Notes: generated from the sequence alone by a model not told the origin. A stretch of 64,000 nucleotides of DNA from Acidocella aminolytica 101 = DSM 11237 (GCF_900129125.1 NZ_FQVJ01000009.1:55802-119801), one strand, 5' to 3'. Counted from the first letter of the stretch, positions 54,342 to 63,659 are shown. Made by a program: numbers and translations.

Positions 54342-55025
54342 TTGCGCAGCTTGATTGCGCCGGGCCTGACTGCGCTGGCCGCGTTTTGCCTGTTTATCGC
54401 CCTGGGGGCCTGGCAGCTTCAAAGGCTGAAATGGAAGGAAGGCATTATCGCGGAGATTCGTGCCGCCCAGTTGGCGCCGCCCGTGAAGATGCCCGACAAG
54501 CCTAGCCCATTTGAGAAAGTGTTTGTGACCGGCACATGGGTGCCCGGCAAGGCCGCGCTTTATGGGCAGATTGTTCATAACAGCCCGGAAGGCCCGGTTT
54601 CAGGCGGTGAGCTGATTATGCCGCTGCGGCGGCCGGGCGGGCAGATTTTGCTGGTGGATCTGGGCTGGGTGCCGGGCTCTTTGCCCACGCCGTTGGCCAA
54701 CCCGCCCGCGCTGCCCGCCGGATATATTCATGCGGCGATTGACCGGGGGTGGTTCTCGCCGCCGGATAATCCGGCCAAGGGACATTATTACACGCTGGAC
54801 CCCATGGTGATTGGCAAGGGGATGGGGCTGCATGATGTGGCCCCTTATATGCTGATTGCCATGGGGCCGAAGCCGCTGCCGGGCAGCTCGCTCCCGCAGC
54901 CCGCACAGAATTTGCCGACCCCGCCGAACAACCATTATGAATATGCGCTCACTTGGTTCGGCTTTGCCGGAGTCCTGGTGTTCGAGTTTATCTTTATTGC
55001 CCGGAAAAGGCTGCTGAAATCATGA
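54342..55025 (+). CDS. SURF1 family oxidase assembly protein
   Basis: A 227-aa protein with one N-terminal and one C-terminal transmembrane helix (~7-22, ~205-222) and the SURF1 core LGAWQLQRLKWKEG, VTGTWVP, LVDLGWVP and NNHYEYALTWFGFA. SURF1 (ShyI-like) helps insert heme a3 into subunit I. It starts with TTG 54342, with AAGGAG at 54323-54328 and AAGGTG nearer. The stop overlaps the carboxypeptidase start. Confidence 0.9.
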   Translation: MRSLIAPGLTALAAFCLFIALGAWQLQRLKWKEGIIAEIRAAQLAPPVKMPDKPSPFEKVFVTGTWVPGKAALYGQIVHNSPEGPVSGGELIMPLRRPGGQILLVDLGWVPGSLPTPLANPPALPAGYIHAAIDRGWFSPPDNPAKGHYYTLDPMVIGKGMGLHDVAPYMLIAMGPKPLPGSSLPQPAQNLPTPPNNHYEYALTWFGFAGVLVFEFIFIARKRLLKS

Positions 55026-56491
55026 GCGCATATGAGGCACTGAAATCCTCCTTCCACCGTATTGCCTGCCTGGACGAAGCCAGTGCCATGTTGGGCTGGG
55101 ACGCGGCGGCAATGATGCCGGATGGCGGGGCAGCGGCGCGGGGCGAGCAGTTGGCGGTGCTGGCGGGGTTGAGGCATGAATTTCTCTGCGCGCCGGAGAT
55201 TGGTGACAAGCTGGCCGAGGCGGGCGAGCAGAGCGGCTGGGATAAGCAAAATCTGGCGTTGATGCGCGAGGCGCATGTGCGCGCCATTGCGCTGCCGCGC
55301 GAGTTAGTCGAGGCACAGGTGCGCGCGGGCCAGGTTTGCGAGACGATCTGGCGCTCGGCGCGCAAGGCGGGGGATTTTTCCGCCGTGCGGGAGGCGCTGG
55401 CCGAGGTGGTGCGGCTGACCCGTGAAGGGGCGGTGATTCTGGGCGAGGCGCTGGGGATGACGCCGTATGATGCGCTGATGAGCCAGTATCAGCGCGGGAT
55501 TGGCGCGGCGCAGGCCGGGGCGATTTTTGCCCGTTATGAGGCATTTTTGTGGGAGGTGTTGCCCAGGGCCGAGGAGCTTCAGGCAAGGCAGACGCATGAG
55601 GCGTTGCCGGCTGGCCCATACCCAGAGGCGGTGCAGGCTGTACTGGCGCGGCGCTTAGCTGAGGCGGCGGGGCTGAATTTCAACGCGGCGCGGCTGGATA
55701 TTTCAGCTCATCCGTTTTGCGGGGGGACACCGAGCGATATTCGGATTACCACGCGGTATGACGAGGGGGATTTCGCTGCTGCGTTGATGGGGGTGCTGCA
55801 TGAGACGGGCCATGCGTTGTATGAGCAAAATCTGCCAGCGGCCTGGGCGCGCCAGCCGGTGGGCGCGGCGGCGGGAATGGCGGTGCATGAAAGCCAATCC
55901 TTGATTGTGGAAATGCAGGCTGTGAGGTCTGATGCGTATCTATCTTATCTCGCGTCGCTGGCCGCCGAGGCGTTTGGCAAGGCGATTACGCCTGCCGGGC
56001 TGAAGCACAGGCTGCGGCGGGTGGAGCGGAGTTTTATCCGCGTGGAAGCGGATGAGATGACCTATCCGGCACATGTGCTGTTGCGCTTCAGGCTGGAGCA
56101 GGCGCTGCTTTCGGACGACCTGGCGGTGAAGGACCTGCCGGGGGCCTGGAATGAAGGCTTCAAGGCGTTGCTGGGTATTGTGCCGCCGGATGACGCGCAG
56201 GGCTGTTTGCAGGATATCCATTGGTTCGATGGGGCGATTGGGTATTTTCCGTCCTATACGCTGGGTGCGATGGCGGCGGCGCAGTTGATGGCTGCGGCCC
56301 GTAAGGCGTTGCCGGATTTGGATGAGGCGTTGGCGCGGGGGAATCTCTCGCCGCTGACCGGCTGGTTGGCGGCGCATGTGCATGGGCGTGGCTCGTCCGC
56401 GGGGTTTAACGATATTTTGCTGGCAGCGACGGGGGAGGGGTTGAACCCGGCCTATTTTGAAGCGCATTTAACCTCGCGTTATTTGGGGTGA
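55022..56491 (+). CDS. M32 family carboxypeptidase (Taq type)
   Basis: A 489-aa zinc metallocarboxypeptidase. The HEXXH site is in GVLHETGHALYEQNL (~255-269), with the third ligand Glu in the following HESQSLIVEMQ. The DPF-type family marker is present as ISAHPFCGGTPSDIRITTRY. Length is typical (about 490-500). ATG 55022 overlaps the SURF1 stop (ATGA), so it belongs to the cox transcript at least by position. Cytoplasmic peptide turnover is the likely role. Confidence 0.92.
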   Translation: MSAYEALKSSFHRIACLDEASAMLGWDAAAMMPDGGAAARGEQLAVLAGLRHEFLCAPEIGDKLAEAGEQSGWDKQNLALMREAHVRAIALPRELVEAQVRAGQVCETIWRSARKAGDFSAVREALAEVVRLTREGAVILGEALGMTPYDALMSQYQRGIGAAQAGAIFARYEAFLWEVLPRAEELQARQTHEALPAGPYPEAVQAVLARRLAEAAGLNFNAARLDISAHPFCGGTPSDIRITTRYDEGDFAAALMGVLHETGHALYEQNLPAAWARQPVGAAAGMAVHESQSLIVEMQAVRSDAYLSYLASLAAEAFGKAITPAGLKHRLRRVERSFIRVEADEMTYPAHVLLRFRLEQALLSDDLAVKDLPGAWNEGFKALLGIVPPDDAQGCLQDIHWFDGAIGYFPSYTLGAMAAAQLMAAARKALPDLDEALARGNLSPLTGWLAAHVHGRGSSAGFNDILLAATGEGLNPAYFEAHLTSRYLG

Positions 56492-57651
56492 TGCGCGGCG
56501 CTGCTTTCAGCCTTCTGCGCCGCAAGGGTGAGCGGGCACAGGTGACGCAGGTTGAGTTATTTTTTGACCTGATTTTTGTGTTCGCCGTGACGCAGGTTTC
56601 TGAATTTCTGCGCGCGCATATGAGTGTTTTGGGGGGCTTCCAGGGGGCAATTCTGTTTGCTTCCATGTGGTGGAGCTGGGTTTACACGAGTTGGGTCACG
56701 AACTGGATTGACCCCGAACATAGGCCGGTGAAGCTACTGATGCTGGGGTTGATGTTCTGCGCGCTGTTATTGGCGGCGTCGATACCTGAGGCATTCGGGA
56801 CGCGGGGAATTGGGTTTGCCATCGGACTGACGGTGATGAGCCTGGGACGTTCAGCGTTTATGCTGTGGGCTTTGAAGCAGCATGATTTCGGAAATTACAG
56901 GAATTTTCAGAGAATTTTTGCGTGGCTTGCGGCTGGTTCGGTGTTGTGGCTTGCGGGCAGTGTGGTGGATGAGCAGCAGCGCCTTTGGGCGTGGCTAGTC
57001 GCGCTGCTGATTGATCTTTTAGGCCCAGCCAATGGATTTTACGTGCCGGGTCTGGGGCGTTCAACGACGAATGATTGGCGGGTGGATGCGCGCCACATGG
57101 CAGAGCGTTGCGCGGCGTTTGTGCTGATTGCGCTGGGGGAGTCCATTACCGTGATTGGGGCGAGTTTTTCAGAGTTGCGGTGGGGCGATGCGACATTTGC
57201 CGCCGTGGTGAGCGCGTTGTTTGCTGCGTTTTGTCTGTGGTGGATTTATTTTAATGATGCGGCGGAGCGCACGGCCTATGCCTTTGCCCATGCTCGGGAT
57301 GTCGGCAAGATTGCCCGTGCAGGCTATACTTATGCCCACGGGCTGCTGATTGCGGCGATTATCATGATGGCGGCGGGGGATGCATTTTTGCTGGATGAAC
57401 CAACAGAATTTGCACGGGTAGGACAGAGTGTGCTGCTGCTGGGTGGGCCTGCGGCGTTTTTGGTCGGGAATGGGGTGTTCAGACGCTTATTGCATCCTCG
57501 GTTTCCTGCCTCGCATGTTTGGGGGCTGGGGGGGGTGGGGCTGCTTGCTGTTTTGTCGCCATATTGCACGTTGCTGGTGATGGGCGGCGGGGTGGCACTG
57601 GTGCTGGTGCTGGTGATTGTGGTTTCAAATTTGCTGGTGATGCGGGCATGA
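56488..57651 (+). CDS. Low temperature requirement protein A (LtrA) family membrane protein
   Basis: A 387-aa protein with about ten to twelve predicted helices. The LtrA hallmark VTQVELFFDLIFVFAVTQVSEFL at ~19-41, MWWSWVYTSWVTNW and ERCAAFVLIALGESITVIGASF are conserved. The function of the family is unclear. GTG 56488 overlaps the carboxypeptidase stop; ATG 56491 is the alternative. Its own end overlaps mnmE (ATGA). Confidence 0.88.
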   Translation: MMRGAAFSLLRRKGERAQVTQVELFFDLIFVFAVTQVSEFLRAHMSVLGGFQGAILFASMWWSWVYTSWVTNWIDPEHRPVKLLMLGLMFCALLLAASIPEAFGTRGIGFAIGLTVMSLGRSAFMLWALKQHDFGNYRNFQRIFAWLAAGSVLWLAGSVVDEQQRLWAWLVALLIDLLGPANGFYVPGLGRSTTNDWRVDARHMAERCAAFVLIALGESITVIGASFSELRWGDATFAAVVSALFAAFCLWWIYFNDAAERTAYAFAHARDVGKIARAGYTYAHGLLIAAIIMMAAGDAFLLDEPTEFARVGQSVLLLGGPAAFLVGNGVFRRLLHPRFPASHVWGLGGVGLLAVLSPYCTLLVMGGGVALVLVLVIVVSNLLVMRA

Positions 57652-58913
57652 GTACGATTTTTGCGCCGATTACAGGGCTAGGGGGCGCGGTGACGACGTT
57701 GCGGCTTTCCGGCCCGGAGGCGTTCAGGATTGCGCGCGATATGATAGGGGCATTGCCGCCGCCGCGCCATGCCGGGCTGCGCCGCCTGCGCCATGCCGGC
57801 AAGGTGTTGGACGACGCCTTGGTGATAGTGTTTCCGGGGCCGCGCAGTTTCACGGGAGAAGACGCCGCGGAGATTTCCATTCATGGCGGACGGGCCGTGC
57901 TGGCGGCGGTGAGCGCGGCGATGGTGGCGTTGGGGGCGCGGCCTGCTGAGCCGGGCGAATTCTCCCGCCGTGCGTTCGAGACGGGACGGATGGATTTGTT
58001 GCAAGCAGAGGCGATGGCGGATCTGATTGCGGCAGAGACGGAAGGGCAGCGTGTGCAGGCGCTGGAAGGGGCATTGCATGAAGTGTGCGCTGCGTGGCGG
58101 GAGACGCTGCGGCAGATTATGGCACGGCAAGAGGCGCTGATTGATTTTCCTGATGAAGATCTGCCACCTGAAGTGGAGGAAAAACTTCTAGGCGAGATTC
58201 GTGAACTGCGGGATGAGATGCAGGCTACGCTGCTGGCGGCACCGGCAGCGGAGCGGCTGCGGGAGGGGTTGGAATTTGTGATTCTGGGCGCGCCCAATGC
58301 CGGGAAATCCACGCTTATGAATGCGTTGGCAGGGGAGGAGATTGCCATTGTCTCTGATATTCCGGGAACCACGCGCGATGCGGTGGGGGTGAGGCTGGAT
58401 CTGGGCGGTGTGCCAGTGCATCTGAGCGACACGGCGGGCCTGCGCGAGACCGAGGATGTGATTGAAGCGGAAGGTGTGCGTAGAGCCAAAGTGAAGGCTG
58501 AAAAAGCGGATTTTGTGATTCTTGTGGCGGGGCCGGGGGAAAGTTTTCCGCCACCGCCACGCCAAACGGGTGTGTTGCGGGTGCGGACGAAAGCTGATCT
58601 TGCTATTGAAAGCGGTGGATTTTCAGTTTCTGCCAAGACGGGGCAGGGCATGGCGGGGTTGCGCGGGCGGCTGGTGGAGGAAGCCAGAAGCCTGACGGAC
58701 CGGCGGGGGGCGGCATCTTTATCTCGCCCGCGTCAGGTGGCGTGTGTGCGCGACACAGTTATGGCGCTTGATATGGCCTTGACGCTTGAGGAGCCGGAAT
58801 TGCGCGGCGAGGAATTGCGCGCGGCGGGGCAGGCTTTGGCACGGCTGGTGGGGGGCATCGGGGTTGAGGAGATTCTTGATGCCGTGTTTTCCGGTTTTTG
58901 TATCGGGAAATGA
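57648..58913 (+). CDS. mnmE: tRNA modification GTPase MnmE (TrmE)
   Basis: A 421-aa GTPase that, with MnmG, installs the cmnm5 group on wobble U34 of tRNAs. The tetrahydrofolate-binding N-domain starts TIFAPITGLGGAVTTLRLSG; the G-domain has G1 GAPNAGKST (~211-219), G2 region PGTTRDAVG and G3 DTAG (~258). The C-terminus ends with the catalytic CIGK motif, so the gene is complete though slightly short (family ~430-455). ATG 57648 overlaps the ltrA stop. mnmG, its usual partner gene, does not follow. Confidence 0.95.
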   Translation: MSTIFAPITGLGGAVTTLRLSGPEAFRIARDMIGALPPPRHAGLRRLRHAGKVLDDALVIVFPGPRSFTGEDAAEISIHGGRAVLAAVSAAMVALGARPAEPGEFSRRAFETGRMDLLQAEAMADLIAAETEGQRVQALEGALHEVCAAWRETLRQIMARQEALIDFPDEDLPPEVEEKLLGEIRELRDEMQATLLAAPAAERLREGLEFVILGAPNAGKSTLMNALAGEEIAIVSDIPGTTRDAVGVRLDLGGVPVHLSDTAGLRETEDVIEAEGVRRAKVKAEKADFVILVAGPGESFPPPPRQTGVLRVRTKADLAIESGGFSVSAKTGQGMAGLRGRLVEEARSLTDRRGAASLSRPRQVACVRDTVMALDMALTLEEPELRGEELRAAGQALARLVGGIGVEEILDAVFSGFCIGK

Positions 58914-59439
58914 AAAGCTGCATCTCGGGGAGATATAACCTTTATCTTTCATGATTCGCAGCTGGTCGAGGTTGTTCAGCGTATCGTCAGGTTCGACGAG
59001 GATACGGTGTTCTTCTAGCATATTCGTCACTTGAGGCACAGCGATACATGGGTATGAGCGAGGCAACGCCCATACCGGCTTCGTTTAGCAAACGCCTGAA
59101 GGCTTTGATGCGGTTATGGAAGATGGAGGAGCTTTGAACCATTCCAGAAAGTCTTCGCACGGAGAGAGTTCAATCCAGTTAAGCCCAGGTTCTTTAGCTT
59201 TGAAGGGGAGTTTCTCAGGGTTGATGTGATGATGCATAAAGGGATCGATCGCGATCATCACGATAGTCTTAGACAGCCTCATTATGGCACAGTCGATGCC
59301 GTGGCCGTTCCACATGGGGTAATCGCGGGAGCGACCACCCTGAAAACAATCCAGTTTTTGGAAGTGACTGTTCCCCGATAGGATGGAAATACGGGCTCAC
59401 GACTGGTCGCCGGGCCCCGGCATCGAATGGAGAACAGCC
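58914..59439. other. Mosaic region with unrecognised ORF remnants before the IS element
   Basis: There is no complete gene here. On the minus strand two short open stretches could be remnants: 58914-59066 (TNMLEEHRILVEPDDTL) and 59085-59315 (76 codons, WNGHGIDCAIMRL ... WFKAP). Neither is recognised, and the first runs antisense into mnmE, so both may be noise or decayed genes. The last ~125 nt before the transposase are probably the left non-coding end of the IS110 element. Confidence 0.35.
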
Positions 59440-60465
59440 ATGGAAGAGTATGTCGGCCTTGATGTCTCTATGAAAGAGACTGCGGTGTCGATCCGTCGTG
59501 AAGGCAAACGGATATGGAGGGGAAAATGTGCCTCCGATCCGAGCGTCATTGCCGACCTTGTTCGCAAGCGCGCACCCCACGTGAAACGTGTGGTGTTTGA
59601 AACTGGCCCGCTTTCAGCATGGTTCTATCATGCATTGCGCGCTGAAGGGCAGCCTGCGGTTTGTATTGATGCGCGTCATGCCAAAGCAGCCCTCGACATG
59701 GCGCCCAACAAAACTGACGCGAATGATGCGGACGGCTTGGCACACTTGGCCGAGGTCAGCTTTTTTCGTGAAGTGCGCGTCAAGGGTTTTGATAGCATGC
59801 TGGCGCGTACACTCGTCGCAGCCCGCACTCGGCTGGTTCGCATTTCCGTTGAACTTTCCAACCAGATCCGTGGTGTCATGAAGACCTTTGGTCTTGTCGT
59901 TCCTGCCGGAACGGGAAGTGTTTTCGAGCAAAACGTGCGAAACCTTCTTGCTACTCACACGCCGCTTGCCACAATTATATTACCACTTCTGGATGCTTGG
60001 CGCAGCGTTCGCTATCAGTCCTCCGACCTTGGCCGTCAACTCATCAGGGAAGCACGCGAGAGTCAGGCATGCCGTTTACTCATGTCTATCCCAGGTATCG
60101 GTGCGATCACCGCAACCTCCTTTGCCGCTGCCATTGAGGAGCCATGCAATTTCAAGAAATCTCGGAATGTCGGAGCATGGATCGGGTTAACGACCCGTCG
60201 ATATCAATCCGGAGAGGTCGATTACGATGGACATATATCTCGGCGTGGCGACGATCATTTGCGAGGTCTTCTCTATGAAGCAGCGTCTGTAATCCTGACA
60301 CGGAGCAAAAAAGAAAGCGCGCTACGAACATGGGGGCTTAAACTCCGGGAGAGGCTCGGCTTCAAGCGAGCGGCCGTCGCTGTCGCTCGCAAACTGGCGG
60401 TGATCATGCACGCGATGCTCAAGACAGGTGAGTTTTTCAATCCGAACGCAGGAGCAACGGCGTGA
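59440..60465 (+). CDS. IS110-family transposase (bridge recombinase type)
   Basis: A 341-aa DEDD-type transposase. The N-terminal RuvC-like domain begins EEYVGLDVSMKETAVSI (first Asp), then VVFETGPLS (Glu) and the NKTDANDADGLAHL segment with paired aspartates. The C-terminal Tnp_20 domain has LLMSIPGIGAITATSFAAAIEE and FKKSRNVGAWIGLTTRRYQSGEVD, the region with the catalytic serine nearby. The gene is apparently intact. ATG 59440 follows GGAGAA; a longer in-frame start at 59383 lacks support. Confidence 0.92.
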   Translation: MEEYVGLDVSMKETAVSIRREGKRIWRGKCASDPSVIADLVRKRAPHVKRVVFETGPLSAWFYHALRAEGQPAVCIDARHAKAALDMAPNKTDANDADGLAHLAEVSFFREVRVKGFDSMLARTLVAARTRLVRISVELSNQIRGVMKTFGLVVPAGTGSVFEQNVRNLLATHTPLATIILPLLDAWRSVRYQSSDLGRQLIREARESQACRLLMSIPGIGAITATSFAAAIEEPCNFKKSRNVGAWIGLTTRRYQSGEVDYDGHISRRGDDHLRGLLYEAASVILTRSKKESALRTWGLKLRERLGFKRAAVAVARKLAVIMHAMLKTGEFFNPNAGATA

Positions 60466-60477
60466 AATCTGGCGGAT

Positions 60478-60520
60478 AGCGTTCAACATTTGAACGCTTG
60501 AGACGTCCCTGCCGGGACGT
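60478..60520 (+). repeat. Twin hairpins right of the IS110 transposase
   Basis: AGCGTTCAA/TTGAACGCT is a perfect 9-bp stem with a CAT loop (60478-60498). Four nt later ACGTCCC/GGGACGT forms a 7-bp stem with a 4-nt loop (60503-60520). They start 12 nt after the transposase stop and have no T-run, so they could be part of a structured RNA or recombination end rather than a terminator. Confidence 0.6.
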
Positions 60521-60718
60521 GGGCTGAGCCATTCCGTTGTTGGGACTGCACCGCTGACCCAGCTGAGTGCGTGATCCACATTGAAGGCTCTTCCAGCGAA
60601 AGCCCATCATGCGGCGGCTTCTGTCGACCGCGAAGACAACCTTGTATCCGGCAAACGCGTCTCTTAAAAAAGACTTGACCCCACCGTCGCGATTAGACAA
60701 CCCCAACAGGTCTCATAC

Positions 60719-62449
60719 TTAGTGGATTTCAGGCTCGGAAACAGATTCGCCAGCCGAGGTCTCAAGGAAGTCGAAGTCACATCCTTCATCAGCTTGGCGC
60801 ACGTGCTGTGAGAATATAGCGCCGTAGCCGCGCTCATAATGCGGGGGCGGCGGGGTCCATGCGGCGCGGCGCTGGTCTAGTTCTTCATCATTAACCAGAA
60901 GCTCTAGCTTGCGTTCATCGACATTGATTTCGATGATATCACCGTCCTGAACAAAGGCCAAGGGCCCGCCAACGCGGCTTTCCGGGCAGACATGCAAAAT
61001 GCAGGCGCCATATGAGGTGCCGGACATGCGGGCGTCAGAGATACGCACCATGTCCCTGATGCCCTGGGCCAGGATTTTTTTTGGGATGGGAAGCTGACCC
61101 CATTCCGGCATACCGGGGGCGCCGATCGGCCCGGCATCTTGGAGGACAAGCACGGAGTCTGGTGTGACGGGAAGGTTAGGATCGTCTATCCGGCGTTCCA
61201 TGTCGTTATAGTTCTTGAAAACGATGGCATGACCTCGATGTCTCAGAAGATGTGGTTCCGCCGCCCCGGGCTTGATGACAGCGCCACGCGGGGCGAGGTT
61301 GCCGGTAAGCACGGCCAGGCCGCCGCTCGCCCAAACGGGGTTGTCCCACGTGCGGATGACTTCGTCATGATAGACTTCCGCACCTTCAATATTAGCGCCA
61401 AGCGTGGCGCCGTTAACGGTGAGACAATCAAGGTGCAGATGCGCGCGCAGCCTACTTAACAAACCTTTGATGCCGCCAGCATAATAGAAATCCTCCATCA
61501 GGAAGCGTCCAGTTGGGCGGATATCCGCCAGGACGGGAATATTGCGGCTCAGACGGTCGAAGGCTTCGAGTTTGAGGTCGATATTGGCACGGCGGGCCAT
61601 CGCGATGATATGCACGATGGCATTGGTAGAGCCGGACAGGGCCAGTGCCGTGACAATGGCGTTTTCGAACGATTCAGGCGACAGAATATCCGACGGCTTT
61701 AAATTATCCCAGACCATATCAACAATTCGCCTGCCTGTGTCAGAGGCGAGGCGGGAATGGTTCGAATCCGGGGCAGGGATTGAGGAGCCGCCTGGCAGAA
61801 CAAAGCCGAGCGATTCCGCCAGCGTCATCATGGTTGTCGCGGTGCCCATGGTCATGCAAGTGCCGGCAGAGCGGGCGATGCCGTCTTCCAGCTCTGCCCA
61901 GACTTCGTCAGAGAGGTTTCCCGCTCGCTTTTCAGCCCAATATTTCCAAACATCCGATCCAGAGCCGAGAACCTTTCCGCGCCAGTTGCCCCGCAGCATG
62001 GCGCCAGCGGGGAAGTAGATGGCGGGCAGGTTCATGGAGATGGCGCCCATGAGCAAAGCAGGTGTTGTTTTGTCGCACCCGCCCATGAGAACGACGCCAT
62101 CAATTGGGTGGCTACGAATCAGTTCTTCAGCTTCCATGGCCAGGAAATTCCGGTACAGCATCGTTGTGGGTTTGACGAAGGGTTCGCCGACACTCATGGC
62201 CGGAAGAACAACCGGAAATCCGCCGGCCTGCCAGATGCCGCGCTTCACTTCCTCCACACGTTGGGGAAAGTGGCTGTGGCAACTGTTCATGTCGGACCAT
62301 GTGTTCAGAATGCCAATGACGGGCTTTCCTTCGAAATCTTTACGAGAAAAGCCCATCTGTTTGGTGCGGGAGCGGTGCCCGAAAGCGCGCAGATTTTCCA
62401 CGCCGTACCAGCGGTAGCTGCGTAAGTTGGAATAGGTTTTTTGAGTCAT
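60719..62449 (-). CDS. Pentonate-type dehydratase of the IlvD/Edd family (L-arabinonate dehydratase-like)
   Basis: A 576-aa iron-sulfur dehydratase. Fe-S cysteines lie in DMNSCHSHFPQRV, LMGGCDKTTPALLMG and SAGTCMTMGTATTMM; LPGGSSIPAPDSNHSRLA and SDARMSGTSYGACILHV are family signatures. Length and the N-terminal YRWYGVENLRAFGHRSRTKQMG fit sugar-acid dehydratases such as L-arabinonate dehydratase better than IlvD (dihydroxyacid dehydratase, ~560-615 aa). It converts an aldonate to a 2-keto-3-deoxy acid. The gene lies 25 nt downstream of the oxidoreductase gene, so they form one operon. Confidence 0.85.
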   Translation of the reverse strand: MTQKTYSNLRSYRWYGVENLRAFGHRSRTKQMGFSRKDFEGKPVIGILNTWSDMNSCHSHFPQRVEEVKRGIWQAGGFPVVLPAMSVGEPFVKPTTMLYRNFLAMEAEELIRSHPIDGVVLMGGCDKTTPALLMGAISMNLPAIYFPAGAMLRGNWRGKVLGSGSDVWKYWAEKRAGNLSDEVWAELEDGIARSAGTCMTMGTATTMMTLAESLGFVLPGGSSIPAPDSNHSRLASDTGRRIVDMVWDNLKPSDILSPESFENAIVTALALSGSTNAIVHIIAMARRANIDLKLEAFDRLSRNIPVLADIRPTGRFLMEDFYYAGGIKGLLSRLRAHLHLDCLTVNGATLGANIEGAEVYHDEVIRTWDNPVWASGGLAVLTGNLAPRGAVIKPGAAEPHLLRHRGHAIVFKNYNDMERRIDDPNLPVTPDSVLVLQDAGPIGAPGMPEWGQLPIPKKILAQGIRDMVRISDARMSGTSYGACILHVCPESRVGGPLAFVQDGDIIEINVDERKLELLVNDEELDQRRAAWTPPPPHYERGYGAIFSQHVRQADEGCDFDFLETSAGESVSEPEIH

Positions 62450-62474
62450 GGGCGTTGTCCCGGTGATCAGAGGC

Positions 62475-63497
62475 TTACATTACGGGCTGTTGCAGCTGGA
62501 CCAGCGGGCGGCCGGGAATATCCTGGGTACCGTGCTGGGAATCCCATTCAGCCTGAACTTTGTGAAGAACCCTGAGCACGGGCAGTACGGAGCGCCCGGT
62601 GACCAGAGGAGCGCGGCTTTCGTTCAACGCATTCACGAAATCACGGCTGATGGCCCAGGCGTTTTCCTGTTCGGTGATGGTTTCTTCCGTTCCGGCGCCC
62701 GTGGTAAGCTTGGCTGTGAGTTCATCCAGTCGGTAGCTGTCTTTTTCGGTGACGACATGCGTGTCGTAAATACGCTCCTTACCGTAATAGGAGCCGGTGG
62801 CGAGGAGAGTTTGGTCGTCATGCGTTTCAATCAGAATAACGATTTCCATCGGTGTGCCGGTATGCGGGTCTAGCGCTGACATGAAGCTTTTAACATTACG
62901 AATGCGCTTTTCGGCTTTTTCAGGATCGCCGCCGCCAACTAGCCAGAGCCCCAGATCAACCAGATGCGTGCTGTGATGCCACAGAATATTGTCGATCCAT
63001 GTACGCTTGATACCGGTGGCGCCGATATTCACGAGGCGATGGATGAAAAAGCGGCCATGTATGTGGCGCGGCGTTTCTTCGCCTCTTTGGATGCGCTGTA
63101 ACAGGGCCGCACGTTCGGGACGGAAGCGCATCGGGTGGGAAACGGCCAGGGCGAGGTTGGCGCGCTCCGCGGCTTCAACAACCGTCTCGGCAGATTCGAC
63201 AGTCATGCTCAGGGGGATTTCCACGAGCAGATGTTTTCGGGCCTTGATGACCGCCATTGACATGGCTGCATGGCTCTCGCTCGGTCCGGCGATAATCACC
63301 GCGTCAATGTCTGGTTGGTTGACGGCCTCAAGCAGGTTGTTGCTGGCATTGGCGAAGCCGTATTTTTCAGCGAAGGCGGAAACGGATTGCAGGTCTTTGC
63401 CAACAACTGTGTGCAGCCTGACGTCGGGATGGCCTTGCAACGCTTCGGAATGCCAAATGCCCATCATACCATGGCCAATGAGACAGATGTTTTTCAT
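62475..63497 (-). CDS. Gfo/Idh/MocA family oxidoreductase (LigC-like)
   Basis: A 340-aa NAD(P)-dependent dehydrogenase. The N-terminal Rossmann segment is ICLIGHGMMGIWHSEAL; the family motif (EKP in canonical members) appears as VEIPLSM. The catalytic region IKRTWIDNILWHHSTHLVDLG resembles LigC, the carboxy-hydroxymuconate semialdehyde dehydrogenase of protocatechuate degradation, more than typical sugar dehydrogenases. Context with a pentonate dehydratase and a porin suggests a sugar or sugar-acid substrate. AAGGAACT lies upstream of ATG 63497. Confidence 0.82.
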   Translation of the reverse strand: MKNICLIGHGMMGIWHSEALQGHPDVRLHTVVGKDLQSVSAFAEKYGFANASNNLLEAVNQPDIDAVIIAGPSESHAAMSMAVIKARKHLLVEIPLSMTVESAETVVEAAERANLALAVSHPMRFRPERAALLQRIQRGEETPRHIHGRFFIHRLVNIGATGIKRTWIDNILWHHSTHLVDLGLWLVGGGDPEKAEKRIRNVKSFMSALDPHTGTPMEIVILIETHDDQTLLATGSYYGKERIYDTHVVTEKDSYRLDELTAKLTTGAGTEETITEQENAWAISRDFVNALNESRAPLVTGRSVLPVLRVLHKVQAEWDSQHGTQDIPGRPLVQLQQPVM

Positions 63498-63630
63498 TAG
63501 GCAGTTCCTTTTTTTGGCAAGGATTGAATGGGAAATGGCGGAATAGGCGAGCTTGGCGCGTCCATGTTTAGCATGAAAATGCCACCGGAGAGTGGGTGCT
63601 TTTGCACATGGCTTTAAAGGTGTAAGAGGC

Positions 63631-63659
63631 CGCCTTTGTGCAAGCTCCGCCCAAAGGCG
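63631..63659 (-). terminator. Inverted repeat after the porin gene
   Basis: CGCCTTTG (63631-63638) pairs with CAAAGGCG (63652-63659) across a 13-nt loop, 18 nt past the porin stop. No T-run follows, so termination is only a guess; an operator for the downstream operon is possible. Confidence 0.35.

Larger units (their letters stand above)
59316..60718 (+). mobile_element. IS110-family insertion sequence (ends approximate)
   Basis: A transposase gene is flanked by ~125 nt on the left and ~250 nt on the right that contain no other genes. IS110-family elements lack conventional long terminal inverted repeats, and I could not locate exact ends or a duplicated target. In this family a non-coding end encodes the bridge RNA that guides recombination. 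The element sits between mnmE and the dehydratase gene. Confidence 0.55.

Noticed and set aside
60437..60706. Minus-strand frame of ~90 codons right of the transposase
   Set aside because: It faintly resembles transposase debris (FRWKSL), but overlaps the IS right end and the hairpins; too weak to call.
61745..61775. tRNA T-arm-like GGTTCGAATCC
   Set aside because: It lies inside the dehydratase gene with no matching acceptor or anticodon arms; a chance match.
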